From positions 1-30,561 of the forward strand of contig JAUJNJ010000093.1 in the NCBI GenBank assembly GCA_030448225.1: a stretch of 30,561 nucleotides of DNA, in the 5' to 3' direction. Positions 1-8,309 of this stretch are shown here, piece after piece. Position numbers and translations under genes: made by a program. Below the pieces are notes generated by a model that did no database searches, was not told the origin of the DNA, and saw only the letters and a list, made by a program, of their open reading frames with translations. Position 1 is the stretch's first letter, and each line of letters opens with the position of its first letter. The DNA is from Phycisphaerae bacterium (GTDB lineage: Bacteria > Planctomycetota > Phycisphaerae > Tepidisphaerales > Tepidisphaeraceae).

Positions 1-189
1 GAGGCGGTCGAACAGCGTGCGGCGGTTGGACGAGAGGGCCGAGTTGGTCGTCGCCGCCCCTTCCGTCGCGGCCGCGCCGGACGTCGCGCGTCCGCCCCCG
101 GCCGACGGCGGCTTCTTCCCCAGCATGCCGCACCCGGCGAGGCAGGTTGTGGCGACAACGCACAGCATGACGAGCCGAGGGGAGTTCAC
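1..189 (-). CDS. Putative lipoprotein, N-terminal part (runs off window start)
   Basis: The minus strand opens with a GTG at 189 and stays open for 63 codons to base 1, so the C-terminal part lies outside the window. A GGAGG ribosome binding site at 196-200 is spaced seven bases before the GTG. The protein begins MNSPRLVMLCVVATTCLAGC, a short positive start, a hydrophobic stretch and an LAGC lipobox, so Cys20 should be lipidated and the mature protein membrane-anchored. The segment after it (GMLGKKPPSAGGG and on) is a flexible Gly/Ala/Thr linker. Nothing visible identifies the function. It is divergent from the ABC transporter genes that begin at 475. Confidence 0.7.
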   Translation of the reverse strand, partial: MNSPRLVMLCVVATTCLAGCGMLGKKPPSAGGGRATSGAAATEGAATTNSALSSNRRTLFDRL

Positions 190-223
190 CGTTGGCCTCC
201 TGTGATGAAGAGCGGCGTCGTGC

Positions 224-229
224 AGTATA
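224..229 (-). promoter_or_regulatory. Candidate -10 box (TATACT) for the lipoprotein gene
   Basis: On the minus strand TATACT lies about 35 bases upstream of the GTG start at 189, a suitable distance for a short leader carrying the GGAGG site. No good -35 hexamer is visible at 16-18 bases, so this is a weak call. Confidence 0.3.
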
Positions 230-474
230 CCGATCATGGTTCCGACGCGTTGCGCATTGTTTACCTATTATTCCGCTAGGGTTTGTTCCAGATCGGCCTT
301 GTCATCCCGGTTGCGATGGGTAGAGTACCGCCAGATGAACCCGTCGGTGCTTCCACACGTTCGTCGATCCCGCTATCGGGGTCGCTGTTTGTCCTCATCG
401 CCGCTGATCCCGGACGACGTGTCGCCGTTGTCTCTTTGAATGCCTGTAGTTCGCACCGACATAGCGTGAGAAGC

Positions 475-1542
475 ATGAGAGTTCGTCTCCCCGTCGCGTA
501 CATCATCACCGTGATCCTCGGGCTGCTCGGCATCGTCGTCGGCGGCGGCTGCAACGACGAAAGCTCCTCCTCCGGCCCCGGCCAGCCGGTGCGGGAGGTG
601 AAGATCGGCTACTTCGCCAACCTCACGCACGCACAAGCGGTGCTCGGCGTAGCGTCGGGGGACTTCGGGCGGGCGGTGGCGCCGGCGACGGTGTCGACGA
701 AGATCTTCAACGCCGGCCCGTCGCTCGTCGAGGCGCTGTTCGCCGGCGAGATCGACCTCGGCTACATCGGCCCCGGCCCCGCGCTCGCGGCCCACAACAA
801 GAGCCGCGGCCAAGGGCTGCGCGTGATCGCGGGCGCGGCGGCGAACGGCGTGCTGATCGTCGCGCGCAAGGACGCGGGCATCACGAAGATGGCCGACCTC
901 GCCGGCAAGCGCGTCGCCACGCCGCAGCACGGGAACACGCAGGACGTTGCGGCCCGGCACTACCTCAAGGCCGAGTTGAAGCAGGCGAAGCAGGGCAACG
1001 TGTTGCCGATCACCAACGCCGAGCAGGTCGGCCTGATGAACCGCAAGCAGATCGACGCGGCCTGGGCGCCCGAGCCGTGGGGCTCGTTCCTCGTCTCCGA
1101 GGCCGGCGCGACGGTGATCGGCCGCGAGCAGGACCTGTGGCCCGACAAGCGGTTCGCGACGGTGCTCGTCATCACGACGCCGGAGTTTCTCCGGCAGCAC
1201 CCCGACGTCGTCGAGCGACTGCTCGCCGTCCACCGCGACTGGACGCGCAAGCTCGCCGAGTCGCCCGACGATCACGTGCCGCAACTCGAGGCGGCGTTGT
1301 TCGCGCTCACGAAGAAGAAGCTGCCGCCGGGCGTGCTGCGGTCGGCGATCCCGAACGTGACGTTCACCGACGACCCGCTCGAGCCGACGATCCGGACGAT
1401 GGCCCGGTGGGCGTTCGACGTCGGCTTCGCGCGGGAGGTCACCGACACCACCGGGTTGATCGACACCTCGATCCTGACGAAGCTTCGTGCGGCCCCCGCG
1501 GGCGCGCCGGCGACGAACGAGGCGGCGGGCGCGGCGCGGTAG
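475..1542 (+). CDS. ABC transporter substrate-binding lipoprotein, NMT1/SsuA/TauA-like
   Basis: Periplasmic binding protein of the nitrate/sulfonate/taurine class that would capture a small anion for the ATPase and permease encoded next. The frame is open from further upstream (283), but ATG 475 gives a proper export signal: MRVRLPVAYI, then a hydrophobic core ending at Cys26 (VVGGGC, a weak lipobox). The mature part starts with KIGYFANLTHAQAVLG and contains DLGYIGPGPAL, the signature region of this family, followed by ADLAGKRVATPQHGNTQD and DAAWAPEPWG. The length of 355 residues is normal. It is first in a three-gene set with the ATPase (1749) and permease (2602). Sulfonate, taurine or nitrate cannot be distinguished from sequence alone. 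The gene is intact, unlike those further downstream. Confidence 0.88.
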   Translation: MRVRLPVAYIITVILGLLGIVVGGGCNDESSSSGPGQPVREVKIGYFANLTHAQAVLGVASGDFGRAVAPATVSTKIFNAGPSLVEALFAGEIDLGYIGPGPALAAHNKSRGQGLRVIAGAAANGVLIVARKDAGITKMADLAGKRVATPQHGNTQDVAARHYLKAELKQAKQGNVLPITNAEQVGLMNRKQIDAAWAPEPWGSFLVSEAGATVIGREQDLWPDKRFATVLVITTPEFLRQHPDVVERLLAVHRDWTRKLAESPDDHVPQLEAALFALTKKKLPPGVLRSAIPNVTFTDDPLEPTIRTMARWAFDVGFAREVTDTTGLIDTSILTKLRAAPAGAPATNEAAGAAR

Positions 1543-1578
1543 GAAGTTCGGCCGCTGGTGTGGCGCATCCCCCCGTGG

Positions 1579-1635
1579 CACGGGTTTGCAACCCGTGGTC
1601 CGGGCTGGCGGAAAGGCACGGGTTGCAAACCCGTG
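1579..1635. repeat. 19-bp palindromic repeat in two inverted copies
   Basis: CACGGGTTTGCAACCCGTG at 1579-1597 and its exact reverse complement at 1617-1635 are separated by 19 bases. Each copy is itself a palindrome (CACGGGTT / AACCCGTG around three bases). The pair sits in the 206-base gap between the binding-protein and ATPase genes and could fold into a large hairpin or a cruciform of two small hairpins. It might separate expression of the binding protein from that of ATPase and permease, which is inference. Confidence 0.8.
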
Positions 1636-1748
1636 CGACGGCGGGGCGGCGCGGCCCCGGACCACGGGCGGCCCGCTTGTCGCGAACGGGCACGCGAGGC
1701 CCCGGCGACGGCGCCAATTCACCGCGGGCCGGCCCAAGTGACGATCGG

Positions 1749-2693
1749 ATGAGCATGGACGACGAGTCGTACACCACCCGCACCGCCGCCCCCGCCCGCC
1801 CGCCCGGCGGGCGGAACGGGTCGGTCGACACCTGGGCCCGGCCCGGCACGTCGCGGGCGGGGCACCTCGTGATGAAGGGGATCGACAAGCGGTTCCAGAA
1901 CTCCGACGTGCACGCGATCCGCGGGATCGACCTCGCCTGCCGGCCCGGCGAGTTCGTCGTCGTCGTCGGCCCCAGCGGGTGCGGCAAGAGCACGCTCCTG
2001 AAGGTCGCCGCCGGCATGTGCGCCGCCGACGCCGGCACGATCACGCTCGACGGCAAGCGCGTCGACGGGCCCGGCCCCGACCGCGCGATGGTCTTCCAGG
2101 AGCACGGGCTGTTCCCCTGGCTCACGGCCGGCGACAACATCGGCTTCGGCCTGAAGATGGCCGGCGTCGCCCGCGCCGAGCGCGCGGACCGCGTCGAGGC
2201 CGCGCTGCGGATGGTCCACCTCTCGCACAGCGGCCACAAGCTCGTGCACGAGCTGTCCGGCGGCATGCGGCAGCGCGTCGCGATCGCGCGGGCGCTGGTG
2301 ATGAACCCGGCCGTCCTGCTGATGGACGAGCCGTTCGCCGCGCTCGACGCGCAGACGCGCACGCTGCTGCACGAGCAGCTCCAGGAGCTGTGGCTCCAGA
2401 CGCACAAGAGCATCGTGTTCGTCACGCACTCGGTGGGCGAGGCCGTGCGCCTCGCGGACCGGATCGTCGTGCTCCACGCCCACCCCGGCCGCATCCGCCG
2501 GGAGTTCGACCTGAAGCTGGGGCACCCGCGCCACTTCGACAGCCCCGACATCACGGAGCTGGTCCGGCTGGTCCGCAAGGAAATCGAAGACGAGGTCAAC
2601 CGTGTCAACGCCCAGATGGCAGAGGATCACTGGAAGCCTCAGACGACTGGCGATCTGGCTGATCATCCTGTCGACCTGGGAGGCGGCATATAG
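1749..2693 (+). CDS. ABC transporter ATPase, SsuB/TauB/NrtD-like
   Basis: Cytoplasmic ATP-hydrolysing subunit that drives the importer. From ATG 1749 (ATG 1755 is an alternative) the protein has 314 residues. Walker A GPSGCGKST is at 74-82, the Q-loop lies in VFQEHGLFPW, the ABC signature LSGGMRQR is at 169-176, Walker B VLLMDEP is at 189-195 and the switch histidine is in THSVGEA (His227). FPWLTAGDNI after the Q-loop is typical of the nitrate/sulfonate/taurine ATPases. The first 40 residues or so are a low-complexity leader. The last 92 bases overlap the permease gene in another frame and the final 30 residues look unlike the family, so the true end may be slightly earlier. The same reading frame extends upstream to 1077, but that part is a shadow of the binding-protein gene. 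Confidence 0.92.
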   Translation: MSMDDESYTTRTAAPARPPGGRNGSVDTWARPGTSRAGHLVMKGIDKRFQNSDVHAIRGIDLACRPGEFVVVVGPSGCGKSTLLKVAAGMCAADAGTITLDGKRVDGPGPDRAMVFQEHGLFPWLTAGDNIGFGLKMAGVARAERADRVEAALRMVHLSHSGHKLVHELSGGMRQRVAIARALVMNPAVLLMDEPFAALDAQTRTLLHEQLQELWLQTHKSIVFVTHSVGEAVRLADRIVVLHAHPGRIRREFDLKLGHPRHFDSPDITELVRLVRKEIEDEVNRVNAQMAEDHWKPQTTGDLADHPVDLGGGI

Positions 2694-3465
2694 GACGCTC
2701 GGGTGGCGGGGTGATCTCTTCCCCGCCCCGAGCCACGTCGTCGACTCGCTGCTCAACATGTTCGGCGTCTACACCGAGTTCGGGTATCCCGTCGGCCCCG
2801 GCTGGCCCTGGTCGGACGCGGTGCCGGCCGAGCGGGAGCCGTTGTGGCGCAGCCAACTCGTCGTCGCCAACCTCGTCAGCCTCACGCGCCTCATCGTCGG
2901 CTTCGCGGCCAGCATCGTCGCCGGCGCGACGCTCGGGCTGCTGATGTGGCGGTGGGGAGAGTTCGATAAGTTCGTCGGGCCGCTCTTTCTCGGCTTCCAG
3001 ACCTTGCCGAGCGTATGCTGGGTGCCGCTGGGCGTCCTCTGGTTCGGCCTCGACGAGCAGGCCATCCTATTCGTGCTGGTGATGGGCAGTTGCTTCGCGG
3101 TCGCGATCGCGATGCGGGATGGCCTGCGCACCATCCCGCCCCTCTACCAGTTGGCCGGGCAAATGATGGGCGCGCGAGGGTGGCGGCTCTATCGCTACGT
3201 CCTGCTGCCCGCGAGCCTGCCCGCGCTGGCCACGAGCTTGCGGCAGGGCTTTTCCTTCGCCTGGCGGTCGTTGATGGGGGCCGAGTTATTGATCACCGCC
3301 ACCGCGAACCACGGGCTGGGATTCCTCCTCGAGACCGGCCGTAGTTTTATCGACGCCGCACAGGTGGTAGCCGTCATGGCCGTGATGGTCCTGATCGGCA
3401 TGATCCTCGACCGTTGGGTGTTCGCGAAGCTTCAGCGGATCCAAGCGCGGTTCGGCCTGGGGTAG
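2602..3465 (+). CDS. ABC transporter permease, SsuC/TauC-like (BPD_transp_1)
   Basis: Membrane channel subunit of the importer, 287 residues from GTG 2602. The GTG is inside the ATPase gene, but a start near here is needed because the first membrane helix (LAIWLIILSTWEAAY) begins almost at once. About six hydrophobic segments follow. The cytoplasmic EAA-type loop that contacts the ATPase is visible as GQMMGARGWRLYRYVLLPASLP, followed by the characteristic AWRSLMGAELL. It ends IQARFGLG. The 864-base gene is intact. Order and overlap with the ATPase gene indicate co-translation. Confidence 0.9.
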   Translation: MSTPRWQRITGSLRRLAIWLIILSTWEAAYRTLGWRGDLFPAPSHVVDSLLNMFGVYTEFGYPVGPGWPWSDAVPAEREPLWRSQLVVANLVSLTRLIVGFAASIVAGATLGLLMWRWGEFDKFVGPLFLGFQTLPSVCWVPLGVLWFGLDEQAILFVLVMGSCFAVAIAMRDGLRTIPPLYQLAGQMMGARGWRLYRYVLLPASLPALATSLRQGFSFAWRSLMGAELLITATANHGLGFLLETGRSFIDAAQVVAVMAVMVLIGMILDRWVFAKLQRIQARFGLG

Positions 3466-3643
3466 GGCGGTGAGGGGCGAGTCCTCGACGCGAAAGCCGC
3501 GAACGGGGCCGGCGGTCCCGCCGACGCCGCCCGCCGGCACGCCGCACTTGAGGGGGCGGCGACGCGAACTTGTCCGGACGACCGCTCCCGCAGGTACCCT
3601 GCGGCCCGACGCGACGCGTCGGGTTCGCCTGACGGAGGAAACG

Positions 3644-4684
3644 ATGAACCGAACCGTGACCCGCGCGCCGCCGCGTCGATGCTCCTCTCCTTCGCCTTGC
3701 TGGCCCTCGCCGGCTGCAAGGAGAAGGATCCGGCTTCGGCGTCAGCCACGACCGGCCCGACGACGACGTCGTCCGTCGGGCCTGCACTCGTCAGCTTCTC
3801 GTACGACCCGACGCACGAGCTCTACAAGGACTTCAACCCGCAGTTCGAGGCCACTGGAAGCAGACGAATGGCGGCGAGGTCGAGGTCGAGACGGTGCACG
3901 GCCCGTCCGGCACGCGAGCGATCGATCATCGCCGGCAACCCGGTCGACATCGCCGCGGCTGTCGGTCGACATCGACATCGACCAGATCGCCGAGCGGGGT
4001 TGATCGACAAGGCGTGGCAGGGCGAGTTCCCCAACGACAGCGTTCCCTACAGCAGCACCGTCGTGTTCCTCGTCCGCAAGGAACCCCAAGGGGATCAAGG
4101 ACTGGAAGACCTCGCCCGCGACGACGTCAGCGCGGCGGCCCAGACCCCAAGACCAGCAGCGGCGCGCTTGCTGGATCTACCTCTCGGCGCTGGAGCACTG
4201 CGTCCTCCGCAAGGGCAGCGACGAGGCGGCCGCGCGAGTTCACGCCGGAAGGTTTACGACAAGGCGATCCTCGACCCGGCCATGCGGCTCGACGAGCCGG
4301 TTCGTGAAGGACGAGGGGGACGTGCTGTTCGGCTGGGAGAACGAGATCCTCCAGATCGTCAACGACCCCGCCGCCGCAGGCAAGTACGAGATCGTGCTGC
4401 CGAGCGACAGCATCGTCATCGAGGTGCGATCGCGGTCGTCGCTCGGTCGTCGACAAGCGGCACCCGCGCGCGGCCGAGAGCGTACGTGAACTTCCTCCTA
4501 CTCGCCGGTGGGCCAGACGCTCGTCGCCAAGTACTACAACCGCCCCTCGTCGACCGAGGTCGCGGCGGCACGCCGACAAGCTCCGCCCCTGAAATTGTTC
4601 CGGTTCGAGGAACACTTCAAGGACTGGCCCACCGTGATGAAGCAGCACTTCGCCAACGGCGGCAGGTTCGACAAGATGCGCTGA
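3644..4684 (+). CDS. Sulfate ABC transporter substrate-binding lipoprotein (frameshifted)
   Basis: The reading frame is broken by several single-base indels, but fragments in alternating frames rebuild one protein of the Sbp/CysP sulfate-binding family. From ATG 3644: a lipoprotein signal (MLLSFALLALAGCKEKD), then VSFSYDPTHELYKDFNPQFEA, HWKQTNGGEVEVETVHGPSGT, IAERGLIDKAWQGEFPNDS, VPYSSTVVFLVRK, FVKDEGDVLFGWENEILQI, VGQTLVAKYYNRPS and an end at FANGGRFDKMR with TGA 4682-4684. YDPTRELY-, HGGSG- and STIVFLVRKGNPK-type motifs are hallmarks of this family, and the total span of about 345 codons is right. No CysT, CysW or CysA genes are visible here, so the partner permease is unknown; it may be the importer just upstream. 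I judge the indels to be sequence errors, but real decay is possible. Confidence 0.75.
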
Positions 4685-4716
4685 GGAAGTGACGGGGAGG
4701 GGTGGGGGCGGGCAGG

Positions 4717-4749
4717 AGTCAGAATCGGGGTCAGGGGTCAGGGGTCATG
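4717..4749. repeat. Short tandem GGGGTCA-type repeat
   Basis: The intergenic stretch contains three to four back-to-back copies of a GGGGTCA unit. It lies between the sulfate-binding gene and the metal permease gene. No function is evident. Confidence 0.5.
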
Positions 4750-4817
4750 ACTGAGACTCGATCCCCGTCTCCGTTTCGCCGCAGGCCCGCAAGCCCGTTA
4801 CCTGGGAACGACCCGCC

Positions 4818-4823
4818 TATACT
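4818..4823 (+). promoter_or_regulatory. Candidate -10 box (TATACT) for the metal permease gene
   Basis: TATACT lies 28 bases before ATG 4851, in an otherwise GC-rich gap. A -35 element is not convincing, and no strong ribosome binding site precedes the ATG. A start of transcription here would suit the change of function between neighbouring genes. Confidence 0.3.
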
Positions 4824-4850
4824 GTGGTAGACCCTTAGCCCCCGATTCCC

Positions 4851-6166
4851 ATGTTCCTCGAAGCCTGGAACCACGACTCGCTCAGCTTCTTCCTGGCCGC
4901 TCATCGCAGGGCGACAGTCTCGGTCGTGCTCCGGCTGATCGGTGCTTCCTCGTCGTCCGCGGCATGTCGTTGATCGGGGACGCGCTTGGTCGCCTCGATC
5001 CTGCCGGGCATCGTCCTGGGGTTCCTGGCCGGCGCGCGGTTCGGCCACACGTCGCTCCACTCGCCCTGGATCCTGATCGGCGCGACCGCCGCCGGGCTGG
5101 GCGGCGCTCGTCCTGTTCGTGCAGGCCGTGCAGGAGCACAGCCGGGTGAAGGAGGACGCGTCGCTCGGCATCATCTTCACGGCAGTGTTCGCGTAGGCGT
5201 CGTGCTCGTGAACCGCTACACCGGCGACACCGACCTCGACCCGCAGTGCGTCCTCTACGGCAACCTCGAGGACTTCGCCAGCTGGGACGGCGGCGTGCCG
5301 TCGGCGATCTGGCCGATGGCGGGGATCACCTCGTCGGCGTCGTCGCGTGCCTCCTGCTCTTCTACCGCCACCTGCTCGTCAGCACGTTCGACCGCGCGCT
5401 GGCCGTCGGCCTCGGCATCCCGGCGGGGCTCGTGCACTACGCGATGCTCGGCGCGCTGTCGCTGACGATGGTCGCGAGCTTCCGAATCGGTCGGCGTCGT
5501 GCTGCCCGTCGCATGCTGATCCTCCCAGGCGCTACCGCGGCTCTGGACCGACCGCATGCCGGTCATGCTCCTGCTGGCCGCGGGCCACGGCGTCGTCTCG
5601 ACGCTGCTCGGCTACTGGCTGAGCCACCCATCGGTGATGGACACCAACGCCGCCGCCGCGATCTGCGTCGCCGGGTTCGCGGCAGCAGCCGACAGCTCAG
5701 CGCGACGGTGATCCCCCGGCGGCGCGCCCCTTACGCGGCTCGTCCGCACGACGCTCGCCGAACCTGCCGCCGGACGCTCGACGAACTCGGCCCGGCCACG
5801 GCGAGGGCGCTGTTGCGACCTTGGCGCAGGAACTCCGCATGCCGCCGCATACAGTTCCGCAGGACGCTCGCCGCACTTCCATCGCCCGCGGCTGGGTCGC
5901 CCGCGCCGCCGGCACCGGCACCGCCGCCGCCGCCGCCGCGGATGGTGCGGCCGCTCACGGCGACGACGCCGACCGCCTCACCCTCACCCCCGCCGGGCGC
6001 GAACAGTCCGCCCGGCTGCTGCAGGCCGCGAACTGTGGGAGCAGTACCTCCGCCAGGAGGTCGGCCTCGACGACCACGTCCACGACGCCGCCGAGTGGAT
6101 CAAACACCTCAGCGAGGAAGATCCAGCATCGACCAGGTCGTCAGCAAGACCGCCAAGCCGGCGTGA
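4851..6166 (+). CDS. Metal (Zn/Mn-type) ABC-3 permease fused to DtxR/MntR-like domain (frameshifted)
   Basis: Pieces in three frames assemble into one protein of about 438 residues. From ATG 4851: MFLEAWNHDSL, RGMSLIGDALG, ILPGIVLGFLAGARFGH, VQAVQEHSRVKEDASLGII, VVLVNRYTGDTDLDPQCVLYG, LLFYRHLLVSTFDRALAVG, VLPVAMLILPGATA and LLAAGHGVVSTLLGYWLSH. These are the motifs of ZnuB/MntB/TroC-type permeases. After the membrane part comes a winged-helix-like segment (LDELGPATARALL, then RMPPHTV) and LTLTPAGREQSARLL, LWEQYLRQEVGLDDHVHDAAEWI, which match the dimerisation region of DtxR/MntR iron and manganese regulators. It ends IDQVVSKTAKPA with TGA 6164-6166. The matching ATPase and metal-binding protein are not in the window. 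At least six indels are needed, probably sequence errors. Confidence 0.72.
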
Positions 6167-6501
6167 TGAAGCCAAGGGCTACATCCGGGCGGGCGTTGAG
6201 GCCGTGATCACGTTCGAGCCGCCGCCGTCATTCCAATGGCACATCCCAGTTCAATCGCATGGCCGTCCGGCGATTGGTATATCAATAAATTGCTTAGGCC
6301 CAGCAGGTGCGGTCCCGTCGTCTCCCCGCCCTCAGCACGCGGTCCGCCGTCATGACCACGTCCTTCGCACGCGCGGCGAAGCGATCGGCAAGCTGCTCCG
6401 CCAACCTGCAGCAGGTCGATGTGCTGGTCAAATGGCAGACTGCCTCGCGTCATGCTGGAAACTGATCGACGTCCAGCGGCCCCGCGGGCACCCGAGCCGC
6501 T
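6167..6501. other. Gap with no supported gene
   Basis: No frame in this 335-base stretch gives a convincing protein. The minus strand has one short plausible run near 6330-6450 (DQHIDLLQVAEQLADRFAARAKD in shifted frames), but it is too short and broken to call. No repeat or hairpin stands out. Confidence 0.4.
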
Positions 6502-7256
6502 TCAAATGATGTTCACGGGCCCGCCCCGCCCGCTCCGCTGCGACAGTTCGCTATTCCCATGAGCCGAACCGTCGGATGCCGCCCGCGTTGCTTCCAGTGC
6601 CCACTCCACTTGCTGCGCCGAACCGGTCGACGAAGTCCCAGCGGCTTCGTAGATGTCACGGAACTCTGGAGGTGCCCGCTCTCGCCGTGGTACGCGTTGT
6701 TGTAATACCAGTAGACGATCCCACGGATGGCCGTCGCGGTCGAAGGAGAAGTAGTAATCTCCGTCATTCCGTGCCAGAAACTCACCCGGTGCGGCGGCCA
6801 GTTCGGGTGGTCGCGTCGTACTTGCACGTTGCAGCGATGAAGGTCGGACTCGGGCCCGAACGGGGAAAGGAGCCCGTACGTGGTTCCCACCCGTGATGCG
6901 GGAACCCGGCATGGTCCGCGTGGTTCCGGCAGAACCAGACAAACAGGTCGGGGAAGCTTGTGCCCGCAGCATCCGATGCCGGGCAACGGCCGGACGGGGT
7001 CGGGCAACGTGATGCCGATCCTTGCCGCCTCGCGACGCAACCGCTCGTGGTCTTCGGGCCGATCGACTGCCATGTCCTCCTGCGCGATGAGCGGACTGCC
7101 GTTCGGCAGCCGGGCGGGCACCGACCCCATGCGATCGCGTCCGCGACGCCCGCCGGCGCCGGCGCGACGGACTCTGTAGTCCCCAGGCCCGGCCGCCGCC
7201 CTCCGGATCGCCGGGAATTTCCCCGCACGGTCCATCGACATCCAGCGATACGTCTC
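6502..7256 (-). CDS. Hypothetical protein, possibly SMI1/KNR4 (SUKH)-like (frameshifted)
   Basis: The minus strand shows protein-like text in switching frames. ERLRREAARIGITLPDP resembles the opening helix and Pro turn of SMI1/KNR4 domains. Later come EFLARNDGDYYFSFDRDG and GIVYWYYNNAYHGESGHL, in keeping with the Asp/Tyr-rich strands of that fold, and an end at SGRGGPVNII (stop 6502-6504). At least three indels would be needed. The start is uncertain; MSMDRAGKFPAIRR near 7241 is one choice. SUKH proteins often act as immunity or scaffold proteins, but no toxin gene is seen beside it, so I assign no role. Confidence 0.3.
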
Positions 7257-7274
7257 CAGCTGCGCGTAGTCGCG

Positions 7275-7870
7275 CTACGCGAACTTCAGCAACAGCGAGT
7301 GAACCTCGCCGACGTCCACGTTCTCGGTCACCTGCGATCATGTTCGGCGGCGGAGGCGAGCTTGAACGACACGTAGCCGACGCTCGCGTCCACGTGCAGG
7401 CTCATCCCGTCGTCGTCGTTGAAGAACATCGATCAGGTCGCGGTCGTGAGAGAACGGGTCGTGGATCGCCTTGAACGCGTGCAGCAGCCACGCACGTGCG
7501 ACTCGGGATTCGCCAGGCGGATCTCCGCGTGCATCTCTCCGGTTTCAGGTAGCTGGTGTCGATGGGCATAGCGGTCAACGTCCAGCGGCCGAGCGGCGAC
7601 GAGACCACTTCTAGAATCACTAGGACGGCCCGGCCCGCGGCGTCCACGATGTGATGTTCGGTTCCAACGTTCCGTGGCCGCCGGTGGTCCGGAACAGGCG
7701 GCGACGGCAGCGACCGCGCCAGACGCAGAACACGGCGACCGCGTACCCGAAGATCGCCGGCGGCAACGGGTCGTTCTCGAACGAACACAACACGCCCAGC
7801 ACGTCCACCCGAGGCGATGTCCGGACGCGACGAGCCAGAAGCGTCGGGTGGACTTGCTCCCGGTCACCGT
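7275..7870 (-). CDS. Hypothetical protein with N-terminal membrane segment (frameshifted)
   Basis: Reading the minus strand with frame changes gives a hydrophobic stretch (PPAIFGYAVAVFCVWRGR), then VLVILEVVSSPLGRWTLTAMPIDTSYLKPE, MHAEIRLANPESHVR, LLHAFKAIHDPFSHDRDLID, MFFNDDDGMSLHVDASVGYVSFKLAS and VTENVDVGEVHSLLLKFA before TAG at 7275-7277. The text after that stop continues smoothly (RDYAQLETYRW), so this and the next gene could be one. I do not recognise the family. Start and extent are estimates. Confidence 0.3.
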
Positions 7871-7888
7871 GATCGAGAACCACCGCCT

Positions 7889-8072
7889 TCAGATGACGTA
7901 ACCCAGGGCGATGTGCGCGAACAGCGGCCAAAGAGCACGAGGGCAAGCACGTCCTTCATGCGACCCGCTCGGAATTCCTCGATCATCGCCACGGGTCCGC
8001 CGAAGATGGTGATCCACGCGATCAACGCCCACGAATGCCGAGCACGAAGAGGATGGCGGCGACGACTCGCAT
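7889..8072 (-). CDS. Small membrane protein, about 60 residues (frameshifted)
   Basis: From ATG 8072 on the minus strand, with two single-base shifts, the product reads MRVVAAILFVLG, HSWALIAWITIFGGPVAMIEEF, RAGRMKDVLALVLF and PLFAHIALGYVI, ending at the stop 7889-7891. It has two likely membrane helices with a short charged loop. It is too short to assign to a family. It is one of several small membrane proteins packed on this strand. Confidence 0.4.
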
Positions 8073-8171
8073 GCAGCGAACACCAACCTTCGGCAGTCGG
8101 GCCCGCACCGCGCCACGTCAAACCCCGCCGGCCGCCACGCCGCCCTCCCGACCCGCCGAAGCCTACAACCG

Positions 8172-8298
8172 GTTTCAAAACCTCCGAGGACCGTGATCCC
8201 AGGCGGCGACGGATCTCGAGACGGCGAAAACCGCTTGAGAACCCGAGATCCCTCGCCGCGGCTCGGATAACGTCGCGCGTGCATCGAGGTTTTGAAAC
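8172..8298. repeat. Nested inverted repeat with GTTTCAAAACCTC ends
   Basis: GTTTCAAAACCTC at 8172-8184 is matched exactly by its reverse complement at 8286-8298. Between them a second, imperfect pair is nested: GCGACGGATCTCG near 8207 against CGAGATCCCTCGCCGC near 8240. The element is about 127 bases and lies between two minus-strand genes. It could fold into one long hairpin. No coding capacity is apparent. Confidence 0.7.
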
Positions 8299-8309
8299 AG
8301 CTTCTAACG

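Noticed and set aside
373..1737. 454-residue minus-strand open frame over the binding-protein gene
   Set aside because: It is antisense to a protein with signal peptide and family motifs, Arg-rich, and has no ribosome binding site.
1077..1748. Upstream extension of the ABC ATPase frame
   Set aside because: It overlaps the recognised binding-protein gene in another frame and is Arg/Ala-rich noise; ATG 1749 begins the real protein.
8172..8298. Phage or integron attachment site
   Set aside because: No integrase gene, tRNA or core direct repeat is nearby; the structure is better described as an inverted repeat element.
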